A stretch of 64,000 nt of DNA from Rhizobium sp. FY34 (GTDB taxonomy: Bacteria; Pseudomonadota; Alphaproteobacteria; Rhizobiales; Rhizobiaceae). This document shows positions 41,657 to 51,153 of this stretch, piece by piece. The stretch covers positions 1-64,000 of the forward strand of contig NZ_STFZ01000016.1 of NCBI RefSeq assembly GCF_005222845.1, read 5' to 3'. Position numbers and translations under genes: made by a program. The notes under the pieces were generated by a model. It saw nothing but the letters and a program-made list of their open reading frames with translations, was not told the DNA's origin and did not search any database. How positions within the stretch are numbered: position 1 is the first letter of the stretch; each line of letters begins with the position of its first letter.

Positions 41657-42583
41657 GATCAGGTAGAGCAGCACCGGCAGCGTTGCAATCGACAGAACGG
41701 TGGTCACCAGCACCGTGGCCGATGCACGCTCCTGCCAGACACAGTAATGCTGGCCGATGACGAAGACATTCGTGGCGGTTGGCAGCGCCGCCAGAAGCAC
41801 GGCGGAATGCACCCAGGCGGCATCCATGCCGCCGACGGTTTTGAGCACCAGATACATCAGCGCCGGAAGCGCCACGAGCTTTGCAAACGCGATATAGCCG
41901 ATTTCCACGGGCACCCGCTTCAAGGGCCGCAGTGCCAGCGTCACGCCCATGGCAAACAGGGCGCACGGGGCTGCTGCCTGCGCCAGGTAATCGACAAGCC
42001 GCATGGCGGCAAGCGGCACATCGACCCCAAGGGCTGCGACGAGAAATCCGGCCGCCGTCGATAGAATGAACGGGTGCAGCGCGACCTTGCGGATCACATC
42101 GCCTGCAACGGCAAGCGGTGGGCGCCTGTCGCCTCCCGAGAGCGCCATCATTGCCGGTGCGACAATGAAATGCAGGGCATTTTCAAAGCAGACGATCAGG
42201 GCCACCGGCACGGCCGCCTGCTCGCCCAGAACCAGAAGCGCAAGGCCCGGCCCCATATAGCCGATATTGCCATAGGCGCCGCCGAAAGCCTGGATGGTGC
42301 ATTCGGCAAAGCTTGCCTTGCGCAGGCCATAGCCGATCAGAAAAATCAACACATAAATGCTGTAGACCGCGAAAAGCTGGGCGAGAATAAAATCGATACG
42401 CGTCAGGTCTTCGATCGGTGTGCGCGACACAAGCTTGAAAAACAGCGCCGGAAGCGCCGCATAGATGATGAACGTATTCATCCAGCCAAGCGCCTCGGCC
42501 CCCTGCCGGCTTGCCTTTGCGGCACTATAACCGATCAGGATCAGGCCGAAGAACGGCAGCAGAAGAGCAAGAATGGCGGCCAT
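41621..42583 (-). CDS. AEC-family (auxin efflux carrier-like) transporter
   Basis: 320 aa with about ten hydrophobic helices: LLPFFGLILIGYSAAKASR, YAALPALFFKLVSR and GYMGPGLALLVLGEQAAVPV are typical of AEC carriers. Family members move organic acids such as malate or malonate; the substrate here is unknown. Tail-to-tail overlap with the UbiH-type gene. Confidence 0.87.
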   Translation of the reverse strand: MAAILALLLPFFGLILIGYSAAKASRQGAEALGWMNTFIIYAALPALFFKLVSRTPIEDLTRIDFILAQLFAVYSIYVLIFLIGYGLRKASFAECTIQAFGGAYGNIGYMGPGLALLVLGEQAAVPVALIVCFENALHFIVAPAMMALSGGDRRPPLAVAGDVIRKVALHPFILSTAAGFLVAALGVDVPLAAMRLVDYLAQAAAPCALFAMGVTLALRPLKRVPVEIGYIAFAKLVALPALMYLVLKTVGGMDAAWVHSAVLLAALPTATNVFVIGQHYCVWQERASATVLVTTVLSIATLPVLLYLISAGFLPVEGMP

Positions 42584-42631
42584 GGTCTCCCCGGCCCCGC
42601 CGGCTGTCAGACGGGGCGCTTGGCTTCCGCT

Positions 42632-43387
42632 CTAGCCGATTTGCATCAGGATTGGGAAGCTCTGCTGGAACCAGATGGCCATGTCGCTGACATAGCCGAA
42701 GATGAAGGCAAGGCCGGTCAGCACCAGAAGTGCGCCCATGGCTTTTTCCACATGGCCGAGATGACGGCGAAAGCGGGTGAGGAAGCGCATGAAGGCGCCG
42801 GAAAAGCCGGCGGCAATCCAGAAGGGCACGGCAAGCCCCAGCGAATAGACAGCGAGCAGCAGTGCGCCATCGCCCACCGTTTCGCGCGAGGCGGCAACAC
42901 CGAGAATGGCGCCGAGAACCGGGCCGATACAGGGCGTCCAGCCAAAGGCGAAGGCGAGCCCCATCACATAGGCGCCCGACACCGTTGCCGGCTTGCCGCC
43001 CGACTGGAAGCGCGCCTCGCGTGACAGCATGCCGATGCGAAACACCCCGAGGAAATTCAGGCCCATGATGATGATGATGGCGCCGCCGATCTTTGACAGA
43101 AGATCGATATGCTGGCGCAGCATGACGCCGATCGTGGTGGCGCCAGCCCCGAGCGCCACAAACACCGTGGCAAAGCCGAGCGTGAAGAACAGCGCCGATA
43201 GCAGTACGGCGCGGCGCGCGCGCGTGGTCTCGATCGCCGTCTGTCCACGAAACTGATCGACCGAAATGCCTGCCATATAGCAGAGATAGGGTGGCACGAG
43301 CGGCAGAACGCAGGGCGATAGGAAGGATAGAGCGCCGGCGATCAAGGCACTGAACAGCGAGATTTCGGCAATCGACAAGGCAGGCAT
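42632..43387 (-). CDS. ccdA: CcdA-family cytochrome c biogenesis protein
   Basis: 251 aa, six transmembrane helices. The paired intramembrane cysteines are in LSFLSPCVLPLVPPYLCY and FGWTPCIGPVLGAI. CcdA carries reducing equivalents from cytoplasmic thioredoxin to the periplasm for cytochrome c maturation. ATG 43387 (MPALSIAEIS) preferred over an upstream frame start at 43444. Confidence 0.9.
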   Translation of the reverse strand: MPALSIAEISLFSALIAGALSFLSPCVLPLVPPYLCYMAGISVDQFRGQTAIETTRARRAVLLSALFFTLGFATVFVALGAGATTIGVMLRQHIDLLSKIGGAIIIIMGLNFLGVFRIGMLSREARFQSGGKPATVSGAYVMGLAFAFGWTPCIGPVLGAILGVAASRETVGDGALLLAVYSLGLAVPFWIAAGFSGAFMRFLTRFRRHLGHVEKAMGALLVLTGLAFIFGYVSDMAIWFQQSFPILMQIG

Positions 43388-43501
43388 TCTCCGCAAGCAG
43401 ACTTTGCTTCCCCTCCCATAGGCGGCAAGAGCCTGTCGTGCCAATCACCTTTTCATGTGATGCCGGGAGGCATGTTGCCGCAAGCGATGAGGTTCATTCC
43501 C

Positions 43502-43867
43502 TCAATGCTGCACTGGTCCGAGGGTCTCAGCCTCTCCAGACAGGGTTTCGCGGATGGTTCGCGCCATTTCGAGCTCGAAGGGATCTGAGTCATCCGCCGG
43601 ATCTTGCCCGTCGGTAGCATCGGCCACTTCCAGCTGTGCCGCACGGGCTGCGGCCAGAAAGCGGGCGCAGGCAACATCATGCGGAATTTCGCCCTTCAGG
43701 GCCTGCGTACAGCCGATGATCGCCTCGCGATAGACCGCGTCTGCCGCGCCCGGCCAGTTGTCGAGAAGAACGCTTGCTGCATGCCGGGTTGATTCGATGC
43801 GAATATAATCCCGGCTTTCGCCCGAAAGCTCGATCGTCACGGTCCTGACCCAGAGATCTTTTGCCAT
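43502..43867 (-). CDS. DUF982-family protein
   Basis: 121 aa. The core follows the DUF982 pattern common in Rhizobiales: MAKDLWVRTVTIEL, then ASVLLDNWPGAADAVYREAI, CTQALKG and CARFLAAARAAQLEV. The C-terminus is acidic. Function unknown. ATG 43867 matches the usual family start; the frame continues to 43960 without support. Confidence 0.82.
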   Translation of the reverse strand: MAKDLWVRTVTIELSGESRDYIRIESTRHAASVLLDNWPGAADAVYREAIIGCTQALKGEIPHDVACARFLAAARAAQLEVADATDGQDPADDSDPFELEMARTIRETLSGEAETLGPVQH

Positions 43868-43969
43868 GCCTGCTCCATCTGTCGCCAATCCGATGATGGC
43901 GGATCTGACTTGAGCGAAACTGACACGCGCCTGTGCTGCATGCACAACGCCCTGCCCCAATCGCGCACA

Positions 43970-44587
43970 TCAATAGCCCTGCGAGAGCGCCGCATTGGGA
44001 TTGCGACGGAACCAGTCCACCTCGCGCTCCACATCCTGAAGGGCGTATTCGGCGTCCCCGATATCACGGCGTGCCCGGCGAATGTCCCGGTCAAGATCGT
44101 CGATCTCGTCGCGGATCGAGCGCCGCTCATTGTCGTCCTTGGCGTTTTTCAAGTCGTTGTAGCGCTGGTCGATGCGCATTTCCTTGGAGGACACTTCGGA
44201 CCGCGCCGAATCGACGCGCGAGCGCCACTGATGGGCTTTTTGCCCGAGACTATAGCCGCGCAGGAAGCCTGTGGCGGTTTCCACCGGGCAGACATTGTAA
44301 TAGGCATCGCCCGCTTCGCCACGGCTCAAGCCATTGAGTGGCGTGCAATAGCGCTGAAGCCCTGTCTGGTAGCCGGCAAACCAGGTTGTCTGGTCCGGAA
44401 CGATCTTGATGCGGGCGCAGGATTTCACATGCGCTGCAAAGCGTTCCTGCGGATCGTGGCCGGCACTGCCATCGGCATCACCGATGACCTTCCAATCGGC
44501 TGCAACGCATTCTTCCTTGGACATGGAATTGCACGAGGCAAGTCCGATCAAGGCAACGGATACTGCCAGCAAAGCCCAAACACGCAT
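43970..44587 (-). CDS. DUF2799-like lipoprotein
   Basis: 205 aa. Lipoprotein signal with lipobox LASC at residues about 16-19. The body resembles DUF2799 (KEECVAADWKVIGDADG, YQTGLQRYC, GFLRGYSLG), and a charged coiled-coil region follows at about 130-190 (LDRDIRRARRDIGDAEYALQ). Envelope protein of unknown function. Confidence 0.8.
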   Translation of the reverse strand: MRVWALLAVSVALIGLASCNSMSKEECVAADWKVIGDADGSAGHDPQERFAAHVKSCARIKIVPDQTTWFAGYQTGLQRYCTPLNGLSRGEAGDAYYNVCPVETATGFLRGYSLGQKAHQWRSRVDSARSEVSSKEMRIDQRYNDLKNAKDDNERRSIRDEIDDLDRDIRRARRDIGDAEYALQDVEREVDWFRRNPNAALSQGY

Positions 44588-44748
44588 AAAAAATCCCCCC
44601 GAAACACCAGCACGAAGGCCCCGCCAGCGCGCAATTTATAAGGGGATGGACGGACGCACGCCAAGAGGTAAACAGAATGTAAACGCAAAATACACAGGCG
44701 AGCGATCAAAAAAGCGCAAATGTGTTTGATGAAAATCTACCGGCAAAT

Positions 44749-44824
44749 TGGTGAGAGCGCAGGGATTCGAACCCTGGACCTACTGATTAAAAGTCAGTTG
44801 CTCTACCGGCTGAGCTACGCTCTC
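44749..44824 (-). tRNA. tRNA-Lys (anticodon TTT)
   Basis: 76 bases including an encoded CCA. The acceptor stem GAGAGCG / CGCTCTC is perfect, the discriminator is A, and the anticodon loop reads CTTTTAA in stem CTGA/TCAG. The T-arm contains GGTTCGAATCC. Confidence 0.97.
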
Positions 44825-44929
44825 CCGAGGAGGGCTTTGGCGCCCTTCGAAAGTGCGCGGAACATAGGCAGGTCGCCTCCTGCGGTCAACCCGCAGGAAG
44901 CAAAATTCGACGGTTTTCGACAGGCAATC

Positions 44930-45190
44930 TTAATGTGCCGGTTCGCCGCTCTCTTCTTCCTCAAAGGAGACGGCCACAGAGCCGTTGGAGGAGAGCCGTA
45001 CGGTGTCACCTTCCACATAGGCCACGAGTGCCAGCGGCACATAGTGGTGATGCCCTTCATGGCTGCCCTCGCCGCTGCTTTTCTTGGTCAGCTTGATTCG
45101 CTCACCTTCGACACGGTCCACATTGCCAACGGGTATGCCATCGGCACCGATGATCTGGGCGTGGTGCGGGATCTGGTTTGCATCGATCAT
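44930..45190 (-). CDS. DUF2171-family protein
   Basis: 86 aa. QIIGADGIPVGNVDRVEGERIKL is a PRC-barrel-like segment typical of DUF2171, followed by a His/Gly/Glu-rich loop and VPLALVAYVEGDTVRLS. Function unknown; rhizobial relatives are often near stress genes. Confidence 0.8.
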   Translation of the reverse strand: MIDANQIPHHAQIIGADGIPVGNVDRVEGERIKLTKKSSGEGSHEGHHHYVPLALVAYVEGDTVRLSSNGSVAVSFEEEESGEPAH

Positions 45191-45271
45191 GGTGATCTCC
45201 TTGGTTTATGAAGATCAGAACGCCCGCCGGCGGGAAAGGATGCATGCGATCCGGCAAGCCGACCATTTTTC

Positions 45272-45610
45272 CTATTCGTGCACGGTATAGGAGCCCATCT
45301 TGCAAAGGTCCTGGGTATCTTCGAGCGTATCGAGGTTTGAATCCTCGGTAAATTCGAAGCGCATATCGTATTCGCAGACACTGCGGCCATCGCGAATGGT
45401 GATGCGCACGCTTTCGCCGGGCTCGAGCACGTCTTCACCGAACACATCCTGTTCCCAGTCGTCCACACCGACCGGTGAGGTATAAAAGCGCTCAAGCGTC
45501 GAATTGGTGGTATTGCTCAGCATGAAGATGAGATCTTCAGCCTTGGCTGTCGCCGAACAGGCCGAAAACAGGCTGGCGAGCAGAAGTGTCTTGCGCAGTA
45601 TGGCAGTCAT
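45272..45610 (-). CDS. Small secreted protein, conserved in Rhizobiales
   Basis: 112 aa. Signal peptide about 1-22 (LRKTLLLASLFSACSATAKA), then FMLSNTTNSTLERFYTSPVG and DGRSVCEYDMRFEF with two cysteines that may pair (the second in QDLCKMGSYTVHE). From memory, similar proteins in rhizobia are often labelled argininosuccinate lyase; nothing here supports that enzyme. ATG 45610 has GGGGGA upstream. Confidence 0.8.
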   Translation of the reverse strand: MTAILRKTLLLASLFSACSATAKAEDLIFMLSNTTNSTLERFYTSPVGVDDWEQDVFGEDVLEPGESVRITIRDGRSVCEYDMRFEFTEDSNLDTLEDTQDLCKMGSYTVHE

Positions 45611-45791
45611 GGTGTCCCCCAAATAATGCCCGTCCAGGGCGGCTTATCTATTGCCCGGGCCTAATATTCTGCAAGTCCATTCCCCAACTATCATGAATGG
45701 CCGAGACCTTACCGTTATTTCATTTGGATCATCGGCTGTTTCGTGTCATCCCGACGCTCCCCCAGCCCAGACAGACCGCATGGATTGACCT

Positions 45792-47102
45792 TTGAAGACC
45801 GAAACGCCCGCCAACCAGCCGCCGAAGACGCCGTCCGCCACCCCGGATCTGGCGTCCATCCTCAGCTCATCGCATGGAAAGCGACGCCGCTCGCGCTTTG
45901 TCGTCTGGCCGGTCGTTCTGCTGGTGCTCGCCGGTGCAGGCGCTGGCGCCTATCTCTTCCTTCCAGAGGGCGGCCCAGCCTTCACCTATGCAACGCAGCC
46001 GGCCAAGCGTGGTGACCTGTCGGTTGTCGTCACGGCCACAGGCTCCGTGCAGCCGACCGACCATGTCGATATTTCCAGCGAGCTTTCCGGCACGGTACGC
46101 AAGGTCAATGTCACCTATAACAGCCCGGTCAAGGCCGGCGAGATACTGGCGGAACTCGACACCAACAAGCTGCAGGCCGATGTGCAGAGCGCGCGCGCCA
46201 AGCTTGCCTCCGCACGCGCCAATGTGGTGAAGGCGCAGGCCGAGATGGGCTCTGCAAAGACCCAGCTCGACCGCTTGACCTCGCTGGTCACCAACCGCAT
46301 TTCCAGCCAGCAGGAACTCGACACGGCGCAATATGCCTATGATTCGGCCCGTGCCACCGTGGAGATCAATGAAAGCTCTGTCCTGTCCTCGGAAGCCGAT
46401 CTGCGGCTGGCCGAAGTCAACCTTGCCAAGGGCCGGATCGTCTCGCCCATCGATGGCGTCGTGCTGACCCGAGATGTCGATCCGGGACAGACGGTCGCCT
46501 CGTCTTTGTCGGCCCCCATCCTCTTCACCATTGCCGGTGACCTGAAGCGCATGGAACTGCAGGTGTCTGTGGACGAGGCGGATGTCGGCCAGGTCGCGGA
46601 AGGCCAGAGCGCCAGTTTCTCGGTGGATGCCTATCCTGACCGCAATTTTCCGGCCGTCATCAAGGCGGTGCGCTTTGCCTCCGAAACCGTGTCCAATGTT
46701 GTGACCTACAAGGCCATTCTCTCGGTCGACAATCAGGACCTTTTGCTGCGGCCCGGCATGACGGCAACCGCCGATATTACGGTAAAATCGGTGAAAGATA
46801 CACTGCTGGTGCCGAATGCGGCCTTGCGCTTCTCACCGCCTGCCGTGGGTGAACGTCCAAGCGGCAGTATTCTGTCGCGCCTGTTTCGTGCGCCGCGTCC
46901 ACCGGGCGCCGGGCGCAGCACCAATGCGCAGAAGGCGGATACAGCCCCCACCAGCCGGCCGGTATTCGTTCTGCGCGATAACCGCCCGCAGCGAATCATG
47001 GTCGAGACGGGGCCCACCGACGGCCAGTTCACCATCGTCAAATCGGGCGATCTTCAGGATGGTGCACCGTTGATTACCGGCGCCACGGCCCGCAACAATT
47101 GA
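45792..47102 (+). CDS. MacA-like periplasmic adaptor of a tripartite efflux system
   Basis: 436 aa. One N-terminal transmembrane anchor (about 37-57, FVVWPVVLLVLAGAGAGAYL), then lipoyl and alpha-hairpin regions (about 75-210), beta-barrel and membrane-proximal domains (PIDGVVLTRDVDPGQTVAS). The only usable start is TTG at 45792, with an in-frame TGA two codons before it. It links the inner-membrane MacB-type transporter encoded downstream to an outer-membrane channel. Confidence 0.9.
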   Translation: MKTETPANQPPKTPSATPDLASILSSSHGKRRRSRFVVWPVVLLVLAGAGAGAYLFLPEGGPAFTYATQPAKRGDLSVVVTATGSVQPTDHVDISSELSGTVRKVNVTYNSPVKAGEILAELDTNKLQADVQSARAKLASARANVVKAQAEMGSAKTQLDRLTSLVTNRISSQQELDTAQYAYDSARATVEINESSVLSSEADLRLAEVNLAKGRIVSPIDGVVLTRDVDPGQTVASSLSAPILFTIAGDLKRMELQVSVDEADVGQVAEGQSASFSVDAYPDRNFPAVIKAVRFASETVSNVVTYKAILSVDNQDLLLRPGMTATADITVKSVKDTLLVPNAALRFSPPAVGERPSGSILSRLFRAPRPPGAGRSTNAQKADTAPTSRPVFVLRDNRPQRIMVETGPTDGQFTIVKSGDLQDGAPLITGATARNN

Positions 47103-47116
47103 GGACGGTGCCGAGC

Positions 47117-47833
47117 ATGGCCGATTACCCCCTCATAGAACTGCGATCCGTCTCAAAAACCTATGGGCGCGGCGAAGCCACCATTCGCGCGCTGGACGGG
47201 ATCGATTTGACGATCTCGGCCGGACAATTTGTTGCCATAATGGGACCATCTGGCTCAGGCAAATCGACGGCGATGAACATTCTCGGCTGTCTGGATGTGC
47301 CAACCGCTGGCGAATACCTGTTCCAGGGCATCCCCACTTCGGGCTTTGACCGAAAGCAGCTGACGCTGCTGCGTCGCCATATGCTGGGCTTCGTTTTCCA
47401 GGGATTCAATCTTCTGGCGCGCACATCGGCTGTGGAAAATGTCGAGCTGCCGCTCGTCTATCGCGGCATGGAGCCGCGCGAACGCAGGCTTCGGGCACTG
47501 CGGGCGCTCGAACAGGTGGGGCTGAAAGGCCGCGAAAACCATACGACCCAGGAATTGTCAGGCGGCCAGCAGCAGCGTGTGGCGATTGCCCGTGCCATCG
47601 TCACCAGCCCCGCTGTGCTGCTCGCCGATGAGCCGACCGGCAATCTCGATACGAAGACCAGTGTCGAGATCATGGAACTGATCACACGATTGAACACCGA
47701 AGAGGGCATTACCGTCATCATGGTCACCCATGAGGAGGACATAGCCGCCCATGCGAAGCGCCTGCTGCGCTTTGTCGATGGCAAGCTTGCTTCAGACAGC
47801 GCGGCTGCCGAGGAGGCTCACCATGTGGCTTGA
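47117..47833 (+). CDS. MacB-type ABC transporter ATP-binding protein
   Basis: 238 aa. Walker A GPSGSGKSTAMNI, Q-loop FQGFNLL, signature LSGGQQQRVAIARA, Walker B VLLADEPTGNLD. In enterobacterial MacB this domain is fused to the permease; here they are separate genes. ATG 47117 has GAGG upstream; it follows the adaptor directly. Confidence 0.93.
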   Translation: MADYPLIELRSVSKTYGRGEATIRALDGIDLTISAGQFVAIMGPSGSGKSTAMNILGCLDVPTAGEYLFQGIPTSGFDRKQLTLLRRHMLGFVFQGFNLLARTSAVENVELPLVYRGMEPRERRLRALRALEQVGLKGRENHTTQELSGGQQQRVAIARAIVTSPAVLLADEPTGNLDTKTSVEIMELITRLNTEEGITVIMVTHEEDIAAHAKRLLRFVDGKLASDSAAAEEAHHVA

Positions 47834-49025
47834 AACGATCCGGCTTGCCTGGCGCGCCATCAGCCGTAACCTTCTGCGCTCCTTCCTCACGGTGCTGGGT
47901 GTCGTCATCGGCGTGGCCGCCGTCATCGCCATGGTCACCGTCGGCAATGGCACGACGGCGCAGGTGCGCCAGGAATTATCAAGGCTCGGCACCAATACCC
48001 TGTTCGTGCGCCCCGGCCAGTGGGGGCCAGGTCGGGCCAGTGCCGAGGCCAAGCGCTTCACCGATGCCGATGTGCTGGCCATTCAGGAACAGATCCCCGG
48101 CCTTCGCGCCGTCGCCCCCATCAACCGCGCAACGGCAACCGTCATTGCTGGCGGCCAGAACCGCTCCACCAGCATTATCGGCACCACCAATGACTATCTG
48201 GTGGCGCAGGACTGGGATATGGCGCTTGGCCGCAGCTTCCTGCCGTCTGAGGAGCGCGGTACGGCAGCCTGCATGATCGGCCAGACCGTGCGGCGCGAAC
48301 TGTTCGGCACAGCCGATCCGGTTGGCCAGACGATCCGCGTGAGCAATGTCGCCTGCCCGGTCATCGGCGTCCTTAGCCCCAAAGGCCAGTCCGGAATGGG
48401 CGATGATCAGGACGATACGATCCTGATGCCGCTGAAACTGCACCAGCGGCGTATCGGCGGCACGACGACGATTGCCAGCATCACATTGTCGGCCGAGGAC
48501 GGCGTCTCGACGGCCAAGGTTCAGGCGGATGTGGAAAACCTGCTGCGCGAAAGACGACGCATCGCAATTGGCCGTGATGATGATTTCTCCGTCAACGACA
48601 TGACGCAGATTGCTTCGGCCATGACCGGAACAACGACGCTGCTTACCGGCCTTTTGGGCGCCGTTGCCGCCGTCAGCCTGCTGGTCGGCGGTATCGGCAT
48701 CATGAATATCATGCTGGTCTCGGTGACCGAGCGCACGCGCGAAATCGGCATCCGGTTGGCAATCGGTGCCGTCGAAGGCCAGGTGCTGATGCAATTCCTG
48801 GTGGAGGCGGTGATGCTTTCGGTGTTTGGCGGCGTGACCGGCATTCTGGCCGGCCTTGGCCTTGCCTATGGCGTCGTCAGCCTGCTCAACGTGCCGTTTG
48901 TGCCAAGCGCCACCATCATTGCCACCGCCTTTGCCTTCTCGGCGCTGATCGGCATGGTGTTTGGCTATTTCCCGGCACGGCGCGCGGCGCAGCTGAACCC
49001 CATAGAGGCGCTGCGCCACGAATAG
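47823..49025 (+). CDS. MacB-type ABC transporter permease
   Basis: 400 aa. One N-terminal helix (SFLTVLGVVIGVAAVIAMVT), a large periplasmic MacB_PCD domain, then three FtsX-type helices (LLGAVAAVSLLVGGIGIMNIML onward) ending LNPIEALRHE. ATG 47823 overlaps the ATPase stop by 11 bases. With its partner it drives export, perhaps of macrolides, lipopeptides or siderophores; substrate unknown. Confidence 0.92.
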   Translation: MWLETIRLAWRAISRNLLRSFLTVLGVVIGVAAVIAMVTVGNGTTAQVRQELSRLGTNTLFVRPGQWGPGRASAEAKRFTDADVLAIQEQIPGLRAVAPINRATATVIAGGQNRSTSIIGTTNDYLVAQDWDMALGRSFLPSEERGTAACMIGQTVRRELFGTADPVGQTIRVSNVACPVIGVLSPKGQSGMGDDQDDTILMPLKLHQRRIGGTTTIASITLSAEDGVSTAKVQADVENLLRERRRIAIGRDDDFSVNDMTQIASAMTGTTTLLTGLLGAVAAVSLLVGGIGIMNIMLVSVTERTREIGIRLAIGAVEGQVLMQFLVEAVMLSVFGGVTGILAGLGLAYGVVSLLNVPFVPSATIIATAFAFSALIGMVFGYFPARRAAQLNPIEALRHE

Positions 49026-49047
49026 GCCTCTTTACAGGGGCACCCCG

Positions 49048-49941
49048 TTACAGAACAGGAAGTACCGGGCGTTCGGCCATCGCCTTTTCGATAATGGCGA
49101 TGAGGCGCGCACGCTCGGCTCCCTCATGTGCCAGGCGCGGTTCGCGCACCCGGTCATTCGAGCCGATTGCCAGCACTTCCGCCAGCTTGATATTCTGGAC
49201 GAGGAAGGTCGAGACATCGAGATCGAGCAGCGGGCGGAACCAGCGATAGATGGCGCGCGCTTCGTCGTAACGGCCAGCCTGAGACAGCTTCCAGATGGCA
49301 ACTGTCTCCTTCGGGAAGGCGACGACCAGACCGGCCACCCAACCATGGGCGCCCATCATCAGGCTTTCAAGCGCCAGATTGTCGACACCGGTGAACACGT
49401 CGAAGCGATCGCCAAAGGCGTTGAACACGTCGGTGACGCGGCGAATATCATCGGTCGATTCTTTCATCGCGACGATGAGATCGGACTTTGCCAGCGCCTC
49501 GAACATTGGCAGCGTCACATCGACGCCGTAGCCGATCGGATTGTTATAGACCATCGACGGCAGGCCGGAGGCCGTCGCGACCGACAGGATGTGGTTCAGC
49601 GTTTCAGCCGGAGCCGACTTGTAGGGAACGCCGGGAAGGATCATCAGACCATCGGCGCCGGCCTGGGCGGCAGCCTTGGCGGCAGTCGCGGCCCGACGGG
49701 TGGAGCTTTCGCAGATCGTCATCAGCACCGGCAAAGCGCCCGATACCGATTTCGCCAACTTCAGGATCTCAAGCTTTTCCGAAGGCTCGAGCGTCATGTT
49801 CTCACCCAGCGAGCCGCAGACGATCATGCCATCGACGCCCGCCTCGAACTGCAGCGCAAAGCAGCGCTCCATTTCCTTCAGATCAAGCGATCCGTCCTCG
49901 TTGAACTTCGTGGTAACTGCTGGAAAAACACCGCGCCACAT
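49048..49941 (-). CDS. DapA-family aldolase/lyase
   Basis: 297 aa TIM-barrel enzyme. The active-site elements GSLGENMTLEPSEK, the Tyr of MVYNNPIGYG and the Schiff-base Lys of IVAMKESTDD are all present. It probably acts on a 2-oxo acid rather than in lysine synthesis, because it is paired with a divergent GntR regulator, a layout of catabolic members. ATG 49941 has AAAGGGGA upstream. Confidence 0.88.
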   Translation of the reverse strand: MWRGVFPAVTTKFNEDGSLDLKEMERCFALQFEAGVDGMIVCGSLGENMTLEPSEKLEILKLAKSVSGALPVLMTICESSTRRAATAAKAAAQAGADGLMILPGVPYKSAPAETLNHILSVATASGLPSMVYNNPIGYGVDVTLPMFEALAKSDLIVAMKESTDDIRRVTDVFNAFGDRFDVFTGVDNLALESLMMGAHGWVAGLVVAFPKETVAIWKLSQAGRYDEARAIYRWFRPLLDLDVSTFLVQNIKLAEVLAIGSNDRVREPRLAHEGAERARLIAIIEKAMAERPVLPVL

Positions 49942-49956
49942 GGCCGTCCCCTTTGC

Positions 49957-49966
49957 TGATATATCA
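49957..49966. promoter_or_regulatory. GntR operator, copy 1
   Basis: TGATATATCA, a perfect 10-base palindrome just upstream of the DapA-like start. Confidence 0.7.
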
Positions 49967-50003
49967 CACATTGGTGTCACGAAGATTGCATCCCGTCAAG
50001 GTC

Positions 50004-50013
50004 TGATATATCA
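50004..50013. promoter_or_regulatory. GntR operator, copy 2
   Basis: A second identical TGATATATCA, 47 bases from the first and 8 bases before the GntR start codon. Confidence 0.7.
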
Positions 50014-50020
50014 GAATAGG

Positions 50021-50662
50021 ATGGAGATTTATGAACGTGCCGCCCCGCAAGCCTCGCTGAGCCGTCAGGCCTATCGGGCGCTGGAGCATATGATCGTGAC
50101 GCTGCAACTGGCCCCCGGCGCCATGGTGACGGAACGCCAGTTGATCGATGTGTCCGGCCATGGCCGTACGCCTGTGCGCGAAGCCATCCAGAAACTTGAA
50201 TGGCAGGGACTGATCCTCGTCAAACCGCGCGTCGGCCTGCAGGTGAGCGAGATCATCGCCTCCGATCACTGCGAGATCATGGTGGTGCGCCGGCAATTGG
50301 AACCGCTTGCGGCAAGCCTTGTGGCAAGCCATGCGACACCTGCCCAGCGCGATGCGCTGATCGACTGTGCACGTGACATGAGCGGGGCTGCAGCCACCGC
50401 CGATATTCATGCCTTCCTCGCCGCTGACAAGCGCTTTGACGATATTGTTGAAGAGGCCTGCCCGAACCGCTTCCTCACCGGGTCGCTTGCCCCCTTGCAG
50501 ACCCATTCCCGCCGGCTCTGGTTCTCGACCGCCTCCACGGACGCCATGGATCGCTCTGTCGGCCTGCATGTCGGCGTCATCCGCGCCATCCAGAACGAAG
50601 ACGCCGCCGGAGCGGCGGCGGCGACGGAACGGCTTCTGGATTACCTGTCGGAAAGGTCCTGA
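50021..50662 (+). CDS. GntR-family (FCD subfamily) transcriptional regulator
   Basis: 213 aa. Winged helix at about 10-75 (ALEHMIVTLQLAPGAMVTER, then GRTPVREAIQKLEWQGLI), then an all-helical FCD effector domain with RRQLEPLAASLVA and LHVGVIRAIQ. It probably controls the divergent DapA-like gene and itself through the two TGATATATCA sites. The open frame continues upstream to 49676, but ATG 50021 is the family start. Confidence 0.9.
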   Translation: MEIYERAAPQASLSRQAYRALEHMIVTLQLAPGAMVTERQLIDVSGHGRTPVREAIQKLEWQGLILVKPRVGLQVSEIIASDHCEIMVVRRQLEPLAASLVASHATPAQRDALIDCARDMSGAAATADIHAFLAADKRFDDIVEEACPNRFLTGSLAPLQTHSRRLWFSTASTDAMDRSVGLHVGVIRAIQNEDAAGAAAATERLLDYLSERS

Positions 50663-50668
50663 CAGCGC

Positions 50669-51061
50669 TCAGGCGCTGGTTGTTTCCCCTGCCCGCTCGC
50701 GGGCCAGCGCTGCGAGATCTGCCGGCTGAAGTTCGACCGATTCGCCGCAGCCACAGGCGGATGTCTGGTTGGGATTGTGGAAGGTGAAGCCGGAGCGCAG
50801 CTTCGTCACTTCGAAATCCATCTGCGTGCCGAGCAGATAAAGGACGGCAGACGGTTCGATCCAGACGCTGGCACCATCGTGCTCGATGCGGTCATCCTTG
50901 GCATTCGGCTCGGTGACAAGATCCACCGTATATTCCATGCCGGCGCATCCGCCCTTCTTGATGCCGATGCGGATACCCTTGGCATCCGGGCCGGAATTTT
51001 CGACGATTGCCTTGACACGGCCCGCTGCCGCATCGCTCATGGTCATCACTGCAAAGCCCAT
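50669..51061 (-). CDS. sufA: SufA/IscA-type iron-sulfur carrier
   Basis: 130 aa. The three conserved cysteines of A-type carriers are in GGCAGMEY and ACGCGES. It carries Fe-S clusters from the SufBCD scaffold to apo-proteins. Last gene of the suf cluster; separated from sufT by the ParD/ParE remnant. A shorter start at Met6 is possible. Confidence 0.93.
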   Translation of the reverse strand: MGFAVMTMSDAAAGRVKAIVENSGPDAKGIRIGIKKGGCAGMEYTVDLVTEPNAKDDRIEHDGASVWIEPSAVLYLLGTQMDFEVTKLRSGFTFHNPNQTSACGCGESVELQPADLAALARERAGETTSA

Positions 51062-51153
51062 CGGCCCATTCTCCTTGACGCAACCGGGTTCAAGGCCCGG
51101 CGGTTTTCATGTCCAATGTAAGCGCAGGACGGCGCCGGATCAATAAGCGGAAA

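Noticed and set aside
45272-45610. Argininosuccinate lyase label
   Set aside because: The protein is a 112-aa secreted polypeptide without any lyase motif; true ASL is over 450 aa.
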